This document shows positions 34,691-46,892 of a stretch of 64,000 nt of DNA, one piece after another. The stretch comes from Ailurus styani (lineage: Eukaryota; Chordata; Mammalia; Carnivora; Ailuridae), in NCBI GenBank assembly GCA_002007465.1, contig LNAC01000109.1:4136432-4200431 (forward strand), read 5' to 3'. The notes under the pieces were generated by a model, which worked only from the letters and a program-made list of their open reading frames with translations, did no database searches and was not told where the DNA came from. The translations under genes and the position numbers were made by a program. The first letter of the stretch is position 1, and the number at the start of each line of letters is the position of its first letter.

Positions 34691-34930
34691 AATACGTTTT
34701 GAACTGACTGGGAATAGAAGCACAATATTTTGAAACTTAGGGAATGTAGTTTGGAGGAAGATTTAGAACTTTAAAGAGCTATTATTAGGAAAGAAGCATG
34801 GTCTCAGATTGGTAATGAGCTTCTACCGTAAGAAACTAGAAATAGGAAAGCAAACTAAACCAAAAGCAAGCAGCCGGAAGGAAATACTAGAGATTAGAAC
34901 AGAAATCGATGACCTAGTTCATGATACAAT

Positions 34931-35458
34931 CCCTTCTACTTTTGCATATGTTTGAAAATTTCAAAATACAAGCTAAAAAGAAATAGAAATGAAACTCCCA
35001 CCTCGATGATCCCATGATGTATTTTTGCCCCTTTGGTAGGCTTGGACCGGAGGAGAAGATGGGAATTCCTAATTCCTTCCCCTAGTCTATCCCCAGTCTA
35101 GATCCTGAGATAAGCCCATGAGTAAGTTGATTAGTAAAGTTAGTTCTATGGATACTTTCCGTGGGGAAACAGGGGAAATGTTTTCCATGGGAAAATGTCT
35201 GTTCTCCAGGACTAAAATCCCTAGTTGAAGTTCAAAGTTTGCCTTGTGCTTTGTGGCAAACAGAAGACAAGCAAGGGGACAAGAGGGAAAATGGAAAGAC
35301 CTGTGCTTTTCAAGCGAGAGCCAGATTCATCCATGTCATTCATTAGAGAAATGTTCTCTTTCACTGGTCAGATGAGTGAAGCTCCATGGGAAGAGCTGTT
35401 GACGGATGGGAAAAAGAGTGGTGCCTTATTCTCCAATATTCTCGTGACAGGGAATGTT
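34931..35458. other. Unassigned DNA
   Basis: No repeat or gene recognised. Plus frames at 35161-35346 and 35225-35527 overlap in different phases and are probably chance. Confidence 0.35.
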
Positions 35459-35470
35459 CCAGAGCTTTCT

Positions 35471-36322
35471 TTTTTTTTTTTTTTTAATTTTATTTTTATT
35501 ATTTGCCCAAGGGGTACAGGTCTGTGAATCATCAGGCTTACATCTTTCACAGCATTCACCAAAGCACAAACCCTCCCCAATGTCCATAACCCATCCACCC
35601 TATCCCTACCCTCCCACCCCCCAGTAACCCTCAGTTTGTTTTATGAGATTAGAAGTCTCTTATGGTTTGTCTCCTTCCCCATCCCATCTTGTTTCATTAT
35701 TTTTCCCTCCCTACCCCCCACAACCCCCCACCCTGCCCCTCAAGTTCCTCATATCAGAGAGATCATATGATAATTGTCTTTCTCTGATTGACTTATTTCG
35801 CTCAGCATAATACCCTCCAGTTCCATCCATGTCATTGCAAATGGCAAGATTTCGTTTCTTTTGATAGCTGCATAATATTCCATTGTATATATATACCACA
35901 TCTTCTTTATCCATTCATCTGTTGATGGACATCTAGGTTCTTTCCATAGTTTGGCTATTGTGGACATTGCTGCTATAAACATTCGGGTGCACGTGCCCCT
36001 GAGGAACACTACCTTTGTGTCTTTAGGATAAATACCCAGTAGTGCGATTGCTGGGTCGTAGGGTAGCTCCATTTTCAACTTTTTGAGGAATCTCCATACT
36101 GTTTTCCAGAGTGGCTGCACCAGTTTGCATTCCCACCAACAGTGTAGGAGGGTTCCCCTTTCTCCGCAACCTCGCCAACATCTGTCATTTCCTGACTTGT
36201 TGATTTTAGCCATTCTGACTGGTGTAAGGTGGTATCTCGCTGTGGTTTTGATTTGTATTTCTCTGATGCCGAGTGATATTGAGCACTTTCTCATGTGTCT
36301 GTTGGCCATTTGGATGTCTTCT
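35471..36322 (-). mobile_element. Young 5'-truncated L1 with ORF2 C-terminus
   Basis: Minus-strand L1 of 852 bp with a perfect 12-bp target duplication, ccagagctttct, at 35459-35470 and 36323-36334. Reading 36322 down to 35749 gives an uninterrupted ORF2 C-terminal frame (about 190 codons), including the cysteine motif C-x3-C-x7-H-x4-C ('[18 protein letters not shown]') and '[18 protein letters not shown]'. Then comes a ~260-bp 3' UTR and an A tail (seen as the T-run at 35471-35486). It encodes no endonuclease or RT and cannot move itself. The intact frame and perfect TSD suggest a recent insertion. The 217-codon open frame annotated over it continues upstream into flanking DNA only by chance. 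Confidence 0.96.
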
Positions 36323-36334
36323 CCAGAGCTTTCT

Positions 36335-37394
36335 GAACCAAGGCAAGATCTCAGAGATGAGTAGAGAAGCGTCGCCCTACACAGGAGATGAAAGCAGACC
36401 AAGCATACCTGAGAGGTTTATCTCTTCCAGGCTGTCCTCCAGAATTATCTTATCTCAGCCAAAACCCTTCCTTGGCCTGACCTTATAAAGATGGGATCTC
36501 ACGAAATCTCAGCCTCGACTCTGTGCTTATTTTTGGGGGTAAAACAGCATATTAACACTAATTACATATTAACTTCTATTTCAAAATGCTGTACGGGGGA
36601 CCTGTGTCTGTGCTTTTCTCCCGAGGGTTTACCTTCCAAACCTTGGGACAGGCAGGAATTTAAACATGAACACAGCCACTATTTATAAAAATGGATTAAG
36701 GACTCTTCTTTATCCCACAAGTAACAGTTTTTGAACCAGGTGGTCAAAGGTGGCCAATACGCAAAATAGCGGATAAAAATAAATGATGATTTATTCATCC
36801 TCTGTCTTAGTATCAAGCAGGAACCTCCGTAAAAATGCATATTCTCACACTCTGCCCCTTGAGATTCTGACCCCGCAGGCCTGGGGCTTTGGCCCAGAAT
36901 TTTGTGTTTTTCCAAAGAACACTGGTTGACTCTGAAGGGAACCGCTTTTCGTATGAACACCTAATTTAATGGAAAAGCTTTAAAGCCAGCCAGTCCCCGC
37001 TCACTGAGAACTGATGGTGTCACAGAATACTTTGGAATTGATCAGAAATCTACTTTCTCAAAGAATTTTTCACTTCTTGGTCCACCTGTCGTCCCGCCTC
37101 CTTGACTCTCCAGATTCACGTCTCCGTCCCAGTCTCCACCCAGACGTGCCTCATCTTGCTTCTCCGCTGGGGCTGAATGATGTCAGGCTGGGAATGAGAC
37201 CAGAACAAAGGACGGATCCATATATATATATTCATGGTGTTCCTGGTCCCTTTTTCTTTCTGAGCAGAATTCCAATTTCTGGGGGAGGGGCAGCAGATGG
37301 CCCAGGTAGTCTACCCCCTTCACAGCCCCCCACGTGGGATTCCCCAGCTCTGGGAGCAGCAGGGCCGAGTGGAGCCAGGGGTGGAGGGTGCCCA
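36335..37394. other. Unassigned unique DNA
   Basis: No exon recognised. A 173-codon plus frame (37014-37535) is Pro/Ser/Gly-rich, overlaps an opposing frame and extends into a MIR, so I reject it as coding. Confidence 0.35.
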
Positions 37395-37530
37395 GGAATA
37401 GAAACTGGGAGCCCTGCACTTGAGCTGTGGTTCTGCCCCCTACTGTCTGGGGGGACCCCGAGCGAGTCAGCTGATCTCTCTGAGGCTCGGTTTCTTCCCT
37501 CAGAACATGAAAGCTTTGAGCTAAATTACA
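37395..37530 (+). repeat. MIR fragment, plus strand
   Basis: 'gaaactgggagccctgcact', 'tgagctgtggttctgccccc', 'tctctgaggctcggtttctt', 'ccctcagaacatgaaagctt' follow the MIR core. Confidence 0.75.
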
Positions 37531-37585
37531 ACTGAACTTCCCAACTATGATATTATAATATACGTATTTTAAAAGCCTTGTGTGA

Positions 37586-37764
37586 GACGCCTGGGTGGCT
37601 CAGTCAGTTAAGCATCTGCCTTCAGCTCAGGTCATGATCCAGGGTCCTGGGATCGAGTCTCGCCTCGGGCTCCCTGCTCAGCAGGGAGTCTGCTGCTCCC
37701 TCTGCCTCTGCCCCTCCCCCCTGCTTGTGCTCACTCTGTGTGTCAAATAAATAAATAAAATCTT
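37586..37764 (+). mobile_element. Carnivora SINE, plus strand
   Basis: 'gacgcctgggtggctcagtc', 'aggtcatgatccagggtcct', 'ctccctgctcagcagggagt', 'ctctgcccctcccccctgct', 'tcaaataaataaataaaatc'. C-rich arm as in the general caniform subfamily rather than the youngest mustelid one. Confidence 0.94.
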
Positions 37765-40457
37765 ATTTATGTTGATGCTTTATGTAGCAAATGCCCTCCT
37801 ACCTCCCACCCTCCTCCTCTCTCATTTTGTAGTAGCCGTTTTGCCCCCTGGGTGGACTGCCCACCTTCTGGCCATGATGACCAGTTCAGTGATGTATAGA
37901 TGTTCCAAGCACAAGACACTAGCTGGTGCTTGTCATTTTTCCTGCTAGCCAGAGAGCTGGTTCCAAAGCTCAGGCTGTTGTCCTCTCTTGGAATTGCAAC
38001 TACGAAGTGTACCCTGAATTGCTGCTGCATTATTGTGCCATGTCTGAGACCAGCCCTCTCTCCGGACACCTCCTTTCCAGAAGCACCTACATACGTACCC
38101 TTTGTCATTTGAGAGCATTCGCATTAACTTGCAATCGTAGGAAGTCTGCTTGATAAAATGGCAATGACTTAAAATCTAAGCCCCCAGTGGTCGCTAGAAT
38201 CTTAGACCGGGGAGGGGAATTTGTTCTTCCAAATAGTATTGGACTCCCCGAAGTGTGTAAAATGGTGGGGTGAGTGAATTTACTCAAAGCTGAAACCAAA
38301 TATTTTGGACATAGTTTTAGATGACAGACTCCCGGAGATGGAAGGGACTTCACATGTATGACCTCAGAGATGATGAATGGTTTTTAGATCCTGTCTACCA
38401 GGCACCCGACTGGCTGGCTCCTGGCTCACGGGAATATCAAGAAATAGTTGTTGAATCAGTGAATAAAGGGGTGAAAGGAACAAGAGAGTCTGGGAGGAGA
38501 GGAGAGCGTATTTCTGTATTGTAGTGTATCAGTATAGCAAATTTGTAATGCAAAAGTGGGCCAGTCCTATCTGGAAATTATCCAGAAATCCTTTGCCCCC
38601 ACCAGCGTAAGTGGTAGAGCTAAGATTTATACCCCAAACAAGTTATAAACATGAAGTGCTAGCCAGTGGAATGACTTGATAACAAAATTCAGAAGAGGAA
38701 AAATTCGGGCCAGTTCAAGTCTTCCAGGACATTAAATTCAGGTTCTTTCTTTAGTGAGCCCTCCACCCCAGTTCACATTGCACTGGCGTATAATTATAGC
38801 ATATGACTAAGCTCCGTAATTCCGTCTCCCACCTTGTTTTCCGTTGCAACCCTTCGTGTGATTCACTTATGAGCTGGAGATTTGTTAATTGACTCTGACC
38901 CTCTTCTCCTATAAACAAAAGGCCCATTTGCTTCAGAAATTTCCCATTTGGTTCTCTACCAATATGTACAAAGTGAACTCTTGAAACAAAAGAACTTTTA
39001 AAATACACGTTTAAAAAAACCACACAGGTACTGTTGGAGATGGAGAAGAAGCTGCATTTTTAAAAAGTTCGTGGAAGCAATCTTCCAAGAGACCAGGCCC
39101 TAAATTTAAAGTCTCAGGAGGAAGACAGGGAGATGGATGAAGTACACATATTTACTGAAACTTTAGTATCTATGAAATAAAACGGAACCACATTTTGTGG
39201 CATTCGATTCTACTTTTTCTTTACAAAAGCCATGTCCTGAGATATCTTGGGCTTGGTTTTCATTTTGTCATTCAGAAAAACAAACTCATTGCTGCTGTTC
39301 CATTCCTGCCAAGTGTTCAAGATGGATTGTTTTCTGAAATTCTTAAAAAAAAAAAAAAAGCCCAATATAAACTTGGTATTAACATCAATAATTTCTTTCC
39401 TTAGAATGACCCTTTAACCTACATGATCTCATCCCTCTTTCCAGTTTTGCATGTGACAGGGTATCATGTAATGAGGCCATAAAGCTCAGAAGAGTCATAT
39501 TGCAGTTAAAAATGGAAGGCTGGTCATAAACAAAGCTGGCTAGTTTCACTGGGAATGGAGCAAATACACTAAATGTAAACACGCTGTAAACTGAGCTCCG
39601 GTAGAAGGGTTGGAAATTTTCTCAGCACAAAGACAGTGACTCTCCCACATCCTTCCACTAGAGAGGAGAGGAGCCCCCGATTTCCTGATGATACTTAATA
39701 TGCCCGGAATTAAGTACCATTACCACTAGGATCGCCACTCACCTTAGAATGATGAGGCTGGGCCAACTGGCTTCTCTCTCCTGAGCCAAGCACCATTTTA
39801 GAGTTTTATTTGCTGTTGCTAAAAACCTAGGGAAAGATGCCAATCCCAACTGAAACCTAAGAAGGAGGAAGAGGAGAAATGAAATCTTAGCTATGAACGA
39901 TTCCTCAGCCGTCCCAGAGGGGAGATGCTGGCAGAGGTCGCTCGGGTCAGCAGAGAGCAGATCCCTCCTCACTTCGAAGAAATCTGCTGGCTGGCATTTC
40001 GTTAGCTCGCTGCAAAGGCAAAGCCTTGAGCCTTCCCATCAGGAGCACCCAGCCTGCTCCCGATGGACAAGCAGAGATAATGAGAGGTGTCAGAAGTTTC
40101 TGGAAGGAATCCAGGTGACAGAGTGTCTGTGGTGAGTACAGAGTGAACAGAGCTTGGGAGCATGTTTACTTGCTTTTGCTTTAGGCCTCTTTCCGTGTCT
40201 CCTCAGGGATGTGTGGCAAGTCGCTGGTCGTGGCAGGAATTGGGTCTGGACTGAGAGGCTAGGGAACAGAACTGTGTGAGTATGACCTCCTACCCACAGC
40301 CCACGCTCTCTCCATACCTGAGCAGCACGCATCCCCAAAGAACACACAGTGTGTACAGGTTGTAAGTTGGGAGAAGGGCTGGGACAGGCCATCTTGAGAC
40401 CAGACTGCCTGAAAAAGAAAGTTCCAGGCCTTCCCTGTCAGGCGCCGTGAGATGGAT
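37765..40457. other. Unassigned DNA
   Basis: No gene recognised over 2.7 kb. Near 38380-38475 a patch ('gtctaccaggcacccgactg' to 'ttgttgaatcagtgaataaa') resembles the tail of an old MIR or L2. A 15-base A-run lies at 39344-39358. An 80-codon frame at 39893-40135 ends beside a donor-like 'ctgtggtgagtac'; support is too weak to call an exon. Confidence 0.35.
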
Positions 40458-40470
40458 GGCTGCTGATTCC

Positions 40471-40950
40471 TTTTTTTTTTTAACCTTCTATTTTTTAAAT
40501 TTATTTTTATTATTACTATTTGCCCCAGGGGTACAGGTCTGTGAATCATCAGGCTTACACCTTTCACAGCACTCACCAAAGCACAAACCCTCCCCAATGT
40601 CCATTACCCACCCACCCTATCCCTACCCTCCCACCCCCAGAAACCCTCAGTTTGCTTTGTGAGATTAGGAGTCTCTTATGGTTTGTCTCCTTCCTCATCC
40701 CATCTTGTTTCATTTTTTTCCCTCTGTACCCCCCACGACCCCCCACCCTGCCCCTCAAGTTCCTCCTATCAGAGAGATCATATGATCATTGTCTTTCTCT
40801 GATGGGCTTATTTGCTCAGCATAATACCCTCTAGTTCCATCCACATCGTTGCAAACGGCAAGATTTCGTTTCTTTTGATGGCTGCATAGTATTCCATTGT
40901 ATATATATACCACATCTTCTTTATCCATTCATCTGTTGATGGACATCTAC
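40471..40950 (-). mobile_element. Young, very short L1 insertion, minus strand
   Basis: 480-bp L1 3' end with target duplication ggctgctgat at 40458-40467 and 40951-40960. It holds the last ~50 ORF2 codons ('[18 protein letters not shown]' at its 5' side) and the full 3' UTR. Closely related to the copy at 35471-36322. Confidence 0.95.
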
Positions 40951-40960
40951 GGCTGCTGAT

Positions 40961-41806
40961 GCTTAAACTCCGTAAATATCGGGAGATGGAAGGAAGCTGT
41001 ACTTCTCTGACCCTTTGAGAAGAATGCCCTGTGTGGATAGAAGGAAGACTTGAAAAATTGCAGGGGTGAGGGCAAACCTGTCTGAGAGCAGGATCTACCT
41101 GCCTTTCAAGAGATTCTGCAAAGTTGCAGGTCAGGACTGAATCTACCAAGTCACAGAAGGAGATGTTGCTCAGTAGATAGATCCTTCCAGCTCTTGTCCC
41201 ACGCGGTGCTCGTAAGTTAAGTGTTGAACAAACATTTAAATGACGTTGGCTGGATGACGTGCCGAGTGTTTCCCCCAACCCTACAAGAAGGGTGTGTGCC
41301 TCTTAGCACAGAAGGAGGCGGCATGAAAACAAACAGGCAGGCAAAGAAGCATGCAACAAAAATTGCATTGGGGCTTTAAAGGAGGAGGACTTGAGAACAT
41401 TCTAGCAGTAGAAGGAACCAGAAGCAGGAAGGGTCTATTTCAGGAACACTTGGAAATCTGGATTCATCAGAGGAAAAGACCTGGAGGTCTTTAATTTGGT
41501 GTTCTGGAGACAGTTTCTGAACAAGAATTTTGTCTTTTATTTTGTTCTTTGAACAGAATGTTAACAGGAAATCGACCAGTGGAGCAGAGGAATGTGGGGT
41601 TAAAGTGGAGTTAAAGAGGAGGCTGGGGCCTTGCCTGCTGCACCCTGTTGGAAGACCTTCAGCGATGGAATTTTTTTGTAACACATTATTAGGAATTTCA
41701 AATTGTAAATTATTTTCAACTATTACTCTTAGATTCTATAAACTGTCTAAGAAGTTGTTTTTTTGTTTTTTTGTTTTTAACAAGAAGCTAGTGAAAATTT
41801 TCAGAG
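40961..41806. other. Unassigned DNA
   Basis: No repeat or gene recognised. Opposing frames at 41376-41684 (minus) and 41530-41838 (plus) cancel as evidence. Confidence 0.35.
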
Positions 41807-41818
41807 AAAATGTTTCCA

Positions 41819-41998
41819 GGGATGCCTGGGTGGCGTAGTTGGTTGAATGTCGGACTCCTGGTTTCAGCTCAAGTCGAGATCTCAGGGCTGTGAGATCAAG
41901 TCCCATGCAGGCTCCGATCGGAGTCTGCTTGAGATTCTCTCTTCCTCTCCTGCTGTGCTTTCTCTTTCTAAAATAAATACAAAAACACTTAAAAGAAA
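41819..41998 (+). mobile_element. Older Carnivora SINE, plus strand
   Basis: 'ggatgcctgggtggcgtagt', 'ctcctggtttcagctcaagt', 'ggagtctgcttgagattctc', 'taaaataaatacaaaaacac'. Flanks 'agaaaatgtttcca' and 'gaaaaatgttttca' form an imperfect target duplication. Confidence 0.92.
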
Positions 41999-42204
41999 AA
42001 GAAAAATGTTTTCAAATTAAAAACAATGTTTGGTATATTACAGATATCAAAGCGGAAAAACAATAAAATACCAAAAAGAAAAAAAAAATGGTAACATTCC
42101 ACAAGACCTGAGCTTTGGAGGAGCACACTTTGAGTCCATTTTTTACCTGAAGAAAAAGGGCCTCAAGGACCTTATTTATAAAAGGTCACTGATTATTTAT
42201 TTAT

Positions 42205-42391
42205 TGTTTAAAAAGATTTTTTAAAAATTTACTTGAGAGAGAGTGAGAGAAAGAGAGAGCACACAGAGGCAAAGGGAGAAGCAGACTCTCCGCTGAGCAG
42301 AGAGCCTGATGTGGGGCTCGATCCCAGGACCCTGAGATCATGACCTGAGCTGAAGGCAGATGTTTCACCAACTGAGCCACCCAGGCACCCC
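42205..42391 (-). mobile_element. Carnivora SINE, minus strand
   Basis: 'aaaaagattttttaaaaatt', 'gagcacacagaggcaaaggg', 'ctctccgctgagcagagagc', 'gagatcatgacctgagctga', 'actgagccacccaggcaccc'. Confidence 0.94.
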
Positions 42392-42864
42392 ACCGATTTT
42401 TAAAATATAAATAAAACTAAAACCAAATCCAACTTGATGTGTTGGGATCTTTCAAGAGATACCAGACATGGGTCTTGGCCTCAAGGACCTTTCCATCTGA
42501 CAGGGAGGAAGAGATGTGTTTGGAGCTACTGCATGAGCTGTGCATTGGTATCAGCGGTAAGAGGAACAGGCAAAGTGCTCTGGAAACTTCTCAAACTAGA
42601 GAGAGGTTTCACTCAGCCATGGAGGTGCTCAAGGGGAGACTTTGCAAGGTCTGATATTGTGGGCAGTGTTGATGTGGAGCAGAGTGTGAAAGCCACATGT
42701 GAAAGGATCTAGCAGAAGAATCAAGAAACAGGAATTCAATGTGTGCACAGCCTGGAGTGAGCAGTTGGAACTTATATTTACTATAAAGGAATTTTGGGAA
42801 TTTATAAAATGATGGGTCCAGATAATACCAAATCTTCAATGTCATTCTAAAAAAATGTGACTTT
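42392..42864. other. Unassigned DNA
   Basis: No gene. Plus frames 42434-42712 and 42439-42654 overlap in different phases. Confidence 0.35.
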
Positions 42865-43030
42865 GGGGGCACCTGGTGGCTCAGGTGGTAAAGTTTCTGC
42901 CTTTGGCTCAGAGCATGATCCAGGGGTCCTGGCACCCTGCTCGGCGGGGAGTCTGCTTCTCCCTCTCCATCTGCCCCTCCCCCACTGCTTGCACTCTCTA
43001 TCTCTCAAATAAATAAAACCTTAAAAAAAA
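42865..43030 (+). mobile_element. Carnivora SINE, plus strand, internally deleted
   Basis: 'gggggcacctggtggctcag', 'gagcatgatccaggggtcct', then a jump to 'ggcaccctgctcggcgggga' (the usual 'gatcgag' segment is missing), then 'ctgcccctcccccactgctt' and the AATAAA tail. Confidence 0.93.
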
Positions 43031-45307
43031 ATTTTTTTAAACTTTTAATGGGTGAATTCCTGTTTTGACATGGGAAATGACAAAACTCAGAGATGAGCAT
43101 TAGGAAAATTTAGTCTGGTAGGTGTTTTCAGAATGGCCAGTTGTAGGAACAGACCTGAAAATAGTATAGTGACAGAATGGAAAGGAGGGGGCACGTGTGA
43201 GGTCAGCGATCATGGAGTTCATTTCCAGCGCAGTCTGCGTAAGGCGACCAGCATCCAAGACCACAGGTGAAGATGCTCTGCCATCTTTGAGTGCTAATCA
43301 TCACTGTGTAGGTTGTCCTTAAGGCAAAAGGCATTTGGGGTAAAAAATCTGGAGTTCTGATACCAACTGGGGGCCATGAATAAGGGAGTATGAGCTACAT
43401 TTCCTCATCTCAGTAAGAGGTGGGAGCGTCTATCCCTTGTGATGCATGGGAAGAATTAAGACCATGATGGGCCTATAACCTGAATTTCCTGGCGGTCACA
43501 AGACTGGGTGCAAATGAAGTCTGAGTGACATTAAGTCCCCCAAACCCTTCAAGGCCTCAAGGCTGAGCTCCCAGCTGCCAGGCTGTCAGGACTCCAATCC
43601 CTCTGAAGTCTAATCTCAATTATTTCTGACACTTTCCAGGTAGTGTTGGCAGATTTAGAAAAAAATAAAATAAAAATAAACAAATAAACAAACAAACAAA
43701 TAAATAAATAAAATTACAAGATGCCCAGGTAAATACAAACACCCAATAAACAATGAGCATTTTAAGATAGATGCATCCCAAATGGGATATCTGTTTTGAT
43801 CACCTCCTCTCCCTGCAGTTGGTGAGGGTGGAATTTGCATACTAGGATTATCCTCGGGGTAACCCAGGGTTAGGGAATCCTAGGATTCCCACCGATGACC
43901 CACCCCTGTGACACTTGACCTTGAACAGTTGAGGTTGGAAGCAGTGTATGTATGGGTTGTGAATACTCAGAGCCAAGGGTAGGACGCTGCTCACCACACA
44001 GGGCCACATGGGGCTTGAACAGAACTGGGACTGTGGAGGCAGGCTGGAGTGACCCTTGGCTCCCACGGAGGCTGTGATTGGCTGGTTTGAATAATTCCAT
44101 GAGTTGGACAAGCACGGAAGCCCCCATGCTAAGGAAGGTTGGCTGGCTAGGGAATATGATCATCGGGAGCATGACGGGGAAGGGAATTTTCACTTAGGCC
44201 ATCGGAGGCTTCTAGTTTTAAGTGTCAAGGCAGCACATCCTATTTATTTTGGGTCTTACAGCACAATATTGTTCCTTGTTTATCTGGAATTGGAATTTTA
44301 AGTGGGTATCCTCTATTTTCTTTGGCAACCTTATTTTTGGGTTGAACGTCCATCAGCCTCAGTCTCCTAGGGGACAGTTGGCCACTTTCAAGGCGCTGCT
44401 CCTAGTACCATCTGGAAGAATCTGCCATGGTCCTGCTCTTTCCCACCACCAAGCTCAGCTTCTCTGCATGTGTGAGCCTCCTCTCCTGGCTCCCTGGGCC
44501 CCAGTGCTCTGGAATTTGTGGCAGGATTCATTAAGACCCTTCCTCCATAATGTCTCATCCTTGGAATGGGCCTCAAGAACCATTGAAACATAGGACTCAA
44601 GCTCAAACTTGGTCCCGCAATACAGTTGCCTGGGCTTCCATCCCTGACCTCTTTATCTTCAGAGCTTAAAGCTCATCCTTCAGGACCAGATAAAATGGAC
44701 ATCCTTCCCAATATCTTTGTTCTTCCCCCAGCTTTTCTTATGCAGAATAATAAACACACCTCCTCTTTTGGTACCAAATGTGAAAATGCATCACAAGACC
44801 CCCAGCCCCTCTTCTGGGTATCACGAGATTCCCTGTGACAGTGTGAAAATCAGATGTGATGTGAATTGTTAACCTCTGCATGACCACAGGACCTGTGAAA
44901 TGCTAATGTGTGTTTTCTTGGCTCTGTGGGAGACTGTAGGGGGTCCAGCTTGTTCGGTGTTCTGAGTTCCCGGTCTCAGTGGGTCCTTAGTGATTTGGGT
45001 GTCACAGGACAAAGTGTCCCAAACCCTGAAACCAGAGATCTTTGGAGTGGGAAGGGGGAGTTGGCCCTGATAGCATTGGAGAGGTTCAGGGTTTTAAGTT
45101 TGTTTTTTGCAAGGGGCAGAAGCTCCTACCCCTGAGAAGGAAATAGGAGCTTTTATGGGGTGAGTCAGGGTTGCTGGCTGAGACAGGATAATGCAACCTA
45201 TGATTTGGGGAGCTCCAGGGAAGGGCCCACTGGCTGTGTATGGAGACAGCTGGGCTGGCTTTCAGCAACCACGAGCACTTGGAAAGGAGTCCACTGGGGA
45301 TTATTAT
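43031..45307. other. Unassigned DNA with A-rich microsatellite
   Basis: No gene recognised. A (AAATA)/(AAAC)n tract lies at 43659-43715. Several opposing open frames (43848-44606) are treated as incidental. Parts of 44660-44850 may be a decayed L2. Confidence 0.35.
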
Positions 45308-45450
45308 GATTCCCAATTATCATTCATTATTGATACAACAAATACATGTCGAAGACCGACTCTGGCAGCTTTGCGGTGAGCACAGTGGACATAACTGGCT
45401 TTTTGGAGTTTACGTTTCAGGGAGTTGCAGTTGGTCTAAATAATGAGTAG
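45308..45450 (-). repeat. L2 3' fragment, minus strand
   Basis: 'atcattcattattgatacaa', 'gtgagcacagtggacataac', 'tggagtttacgtttcaggga' mirror the L2 3' end in reverse. Confidence 0.6.
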
Positions 45451-45639
45451 TGCCAGGCTCCTGCCTGGTCATAGAACTCGGTACTTCTACCAATAATTGA
45501 TACAGAAATATAGAAGGCACAGTGAGATTTTTAAAATACCACCACGTATGTGCTTGCTCAAAACTCTTGGCTTTTCACGCTTACTTGCAGATAAATATAA
45601 ATTTAATGGCACCATCCTCTAAGCCGTGCTTGATCAGCC

Positions 45640-45850
45640 CCCGCCCTCTACCCCCTTCTTCTTCTCTAACCTCCAAACTCCTTCTCAACTTGCTCTATGC
45701 TGGGTTCCTTCAGTCCCTCACATGGGTCACGTTCTTTCCCCCAGAGATCATGTCACACGCTGTTCCCTCTGCCAGAGAGGGTCTGCTTTAGGGAATAGAC
45801 CCGTGTCTTTACAGAGCTCTGCCTGGTCCATATGAGCTTTTAGCTGTCAT
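45640..45850 (+). repeat. L2 3' fragment, plus strand
   Basis: 'cttgctctatgctgggttcc', 'cacgctgttccctctgccag' and the following segment follow the forward L2 3' region. Confidence 0.55.
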
Positions 45851-46277
45851 TCTTTTCTCTATGCTTCTGCTCTTCTGTCCCCTAGTTCTCATGCAGATGA
45901 ACCTAAGACAATACTGTCCTGCAATCTGTCTGTGATATCCAGAATGCAATGACTGGCAAGAGTTGGTGGAAATTGAGAAGTAAAAATATAAATCCCTTTT
46001 CACCTCTTGAACTTCACAGCCTGGAACTGTAGCCACTGGATACATGCGGCTATTGGAAAGTGTGCATCCAAACTGTGAAATAAACTCTGGGTTTCAAAGC
46101 CTTAGTACCCAAAGGAGGAAGGGAGGCTGGAAGATATGTCAAGAATATTTTATGTTATTATTATGTGGTATATTATCTATTGGAATAATATTTGGCATTT
46201 ATTGGATTAAATATACATATTATTAAATCAGTTTCACTTTACAAAATGTTACCAGCCACCAGAATCACGTCTCCAAG
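45851..46277. other. Unassigned DNA
   Basis: No repeat or gene recognised. Confidence 0.35.
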
Positions 46278-46290
46278 TCAGATTTAATTT

Positions 46291-46474
46291 TTTTTTAAAG
46301 ATTAAGTTTATTGACGTGAGAAAGAGAGAGCTCACAAGCTGGAGAGAGAGAGGGAGAGAGAGAAGCAGATTCCCCATGGACAAGGAGCCTGGGACTCGAT
46401 CCCAGAACCCTGAGTTCATGACCTGAGCAGAAGGCAGATGCTTAACCAACTGAGTCACCCAGGCGCCCCCTAAA
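46291..46474 (-). mobile_element. Carnivora SINE, minus strand
   Basis: 'taaagattaagtttattgac', 'gaagcagattccccatggac', 'cgatcccagaaccctgagtt', 'actgagtcacccaggcgccc'. Exact 13-bp target duplication tcagatttaattt at 46278-46290 and 46475-46487. Confidence 0.96.
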
Positions 46475-46519
46475 TCAGATTTAATTTAATTAATTAAATT
46501 AATTTAATTTAATTTAATG
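46475..46519 (+). repeat. (TTTAA)n AT-only tract
   Basis: Alternating 'ttaatttaattaattaaatt' units directly beyond the SINE target site; probably grew from the AT-rich target. Confidence 0.85.
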
Positions 46520-46892
46520 GAGAAGAAAAGTAACATGATTTCCCAATTTTGTGTACCAAGCCTCATACTCTCTATATGTATAGGTATACGCAAAATACCT
46601 TATTAACCTAATACCTAAATTAACCATGTCTTTTATTTTCTGTATTCTGATGCTTCCATAGCATCAGCCTTGTTGATTCAGGAGCAACTGCCCCCAGGGT
46701 TAGTCAGTTCCTGGTGAGAGTCAACAACTTGCCCAAGAGTGTGCCTTTCAAATGCAAAGAACCAGTCACAGCCCATCACCCCAGCTGCCTTTACCTAGTG
46801 CTCCCCCTCTATTCTAGGCCTCTGCTCCCTGTCCTAATCTTCTCAGGGCCAGGAACCAGACTGTTGGGGATATCTTTAACAGGGGGGACCAG

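Larger units (their letters stand above)
33400..34930 (+). mobile_element. Old L1 ORF2 endonuclease-region remnant
   Basis: 'agtgcttggacacctaacac', 'agatggaacatgctctaggg', 'gtatgttctctgaccacagt' (the Ser/Asp-His region) and 'agcaagcagccggaaggaaa' run in the L1M endonuclease-to-linker order. Two SINEs are inserted in it (34334-34528 and 34582-34690). Confidence 0.75.

Noticed and set aside
35749..36402. 217-codon frame taken as a cellular gene
   Set aside because: Residues from 36322 onward are the C-terminus of L1 ORF2; the part before that is flanking sequence read through.
37014..37535. 173-codon open frame, plus strand
   Set aside because: Runs into a MIR, Pro/Gly/Ser-rich, opposed by another open frame; no known domain.
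39893..40135. 80-codon plus frame ending at a donor-like GTGAGT
   Set aside because: No acceptor pairing, no recognised protein; donor-like matches are frequent by chance.
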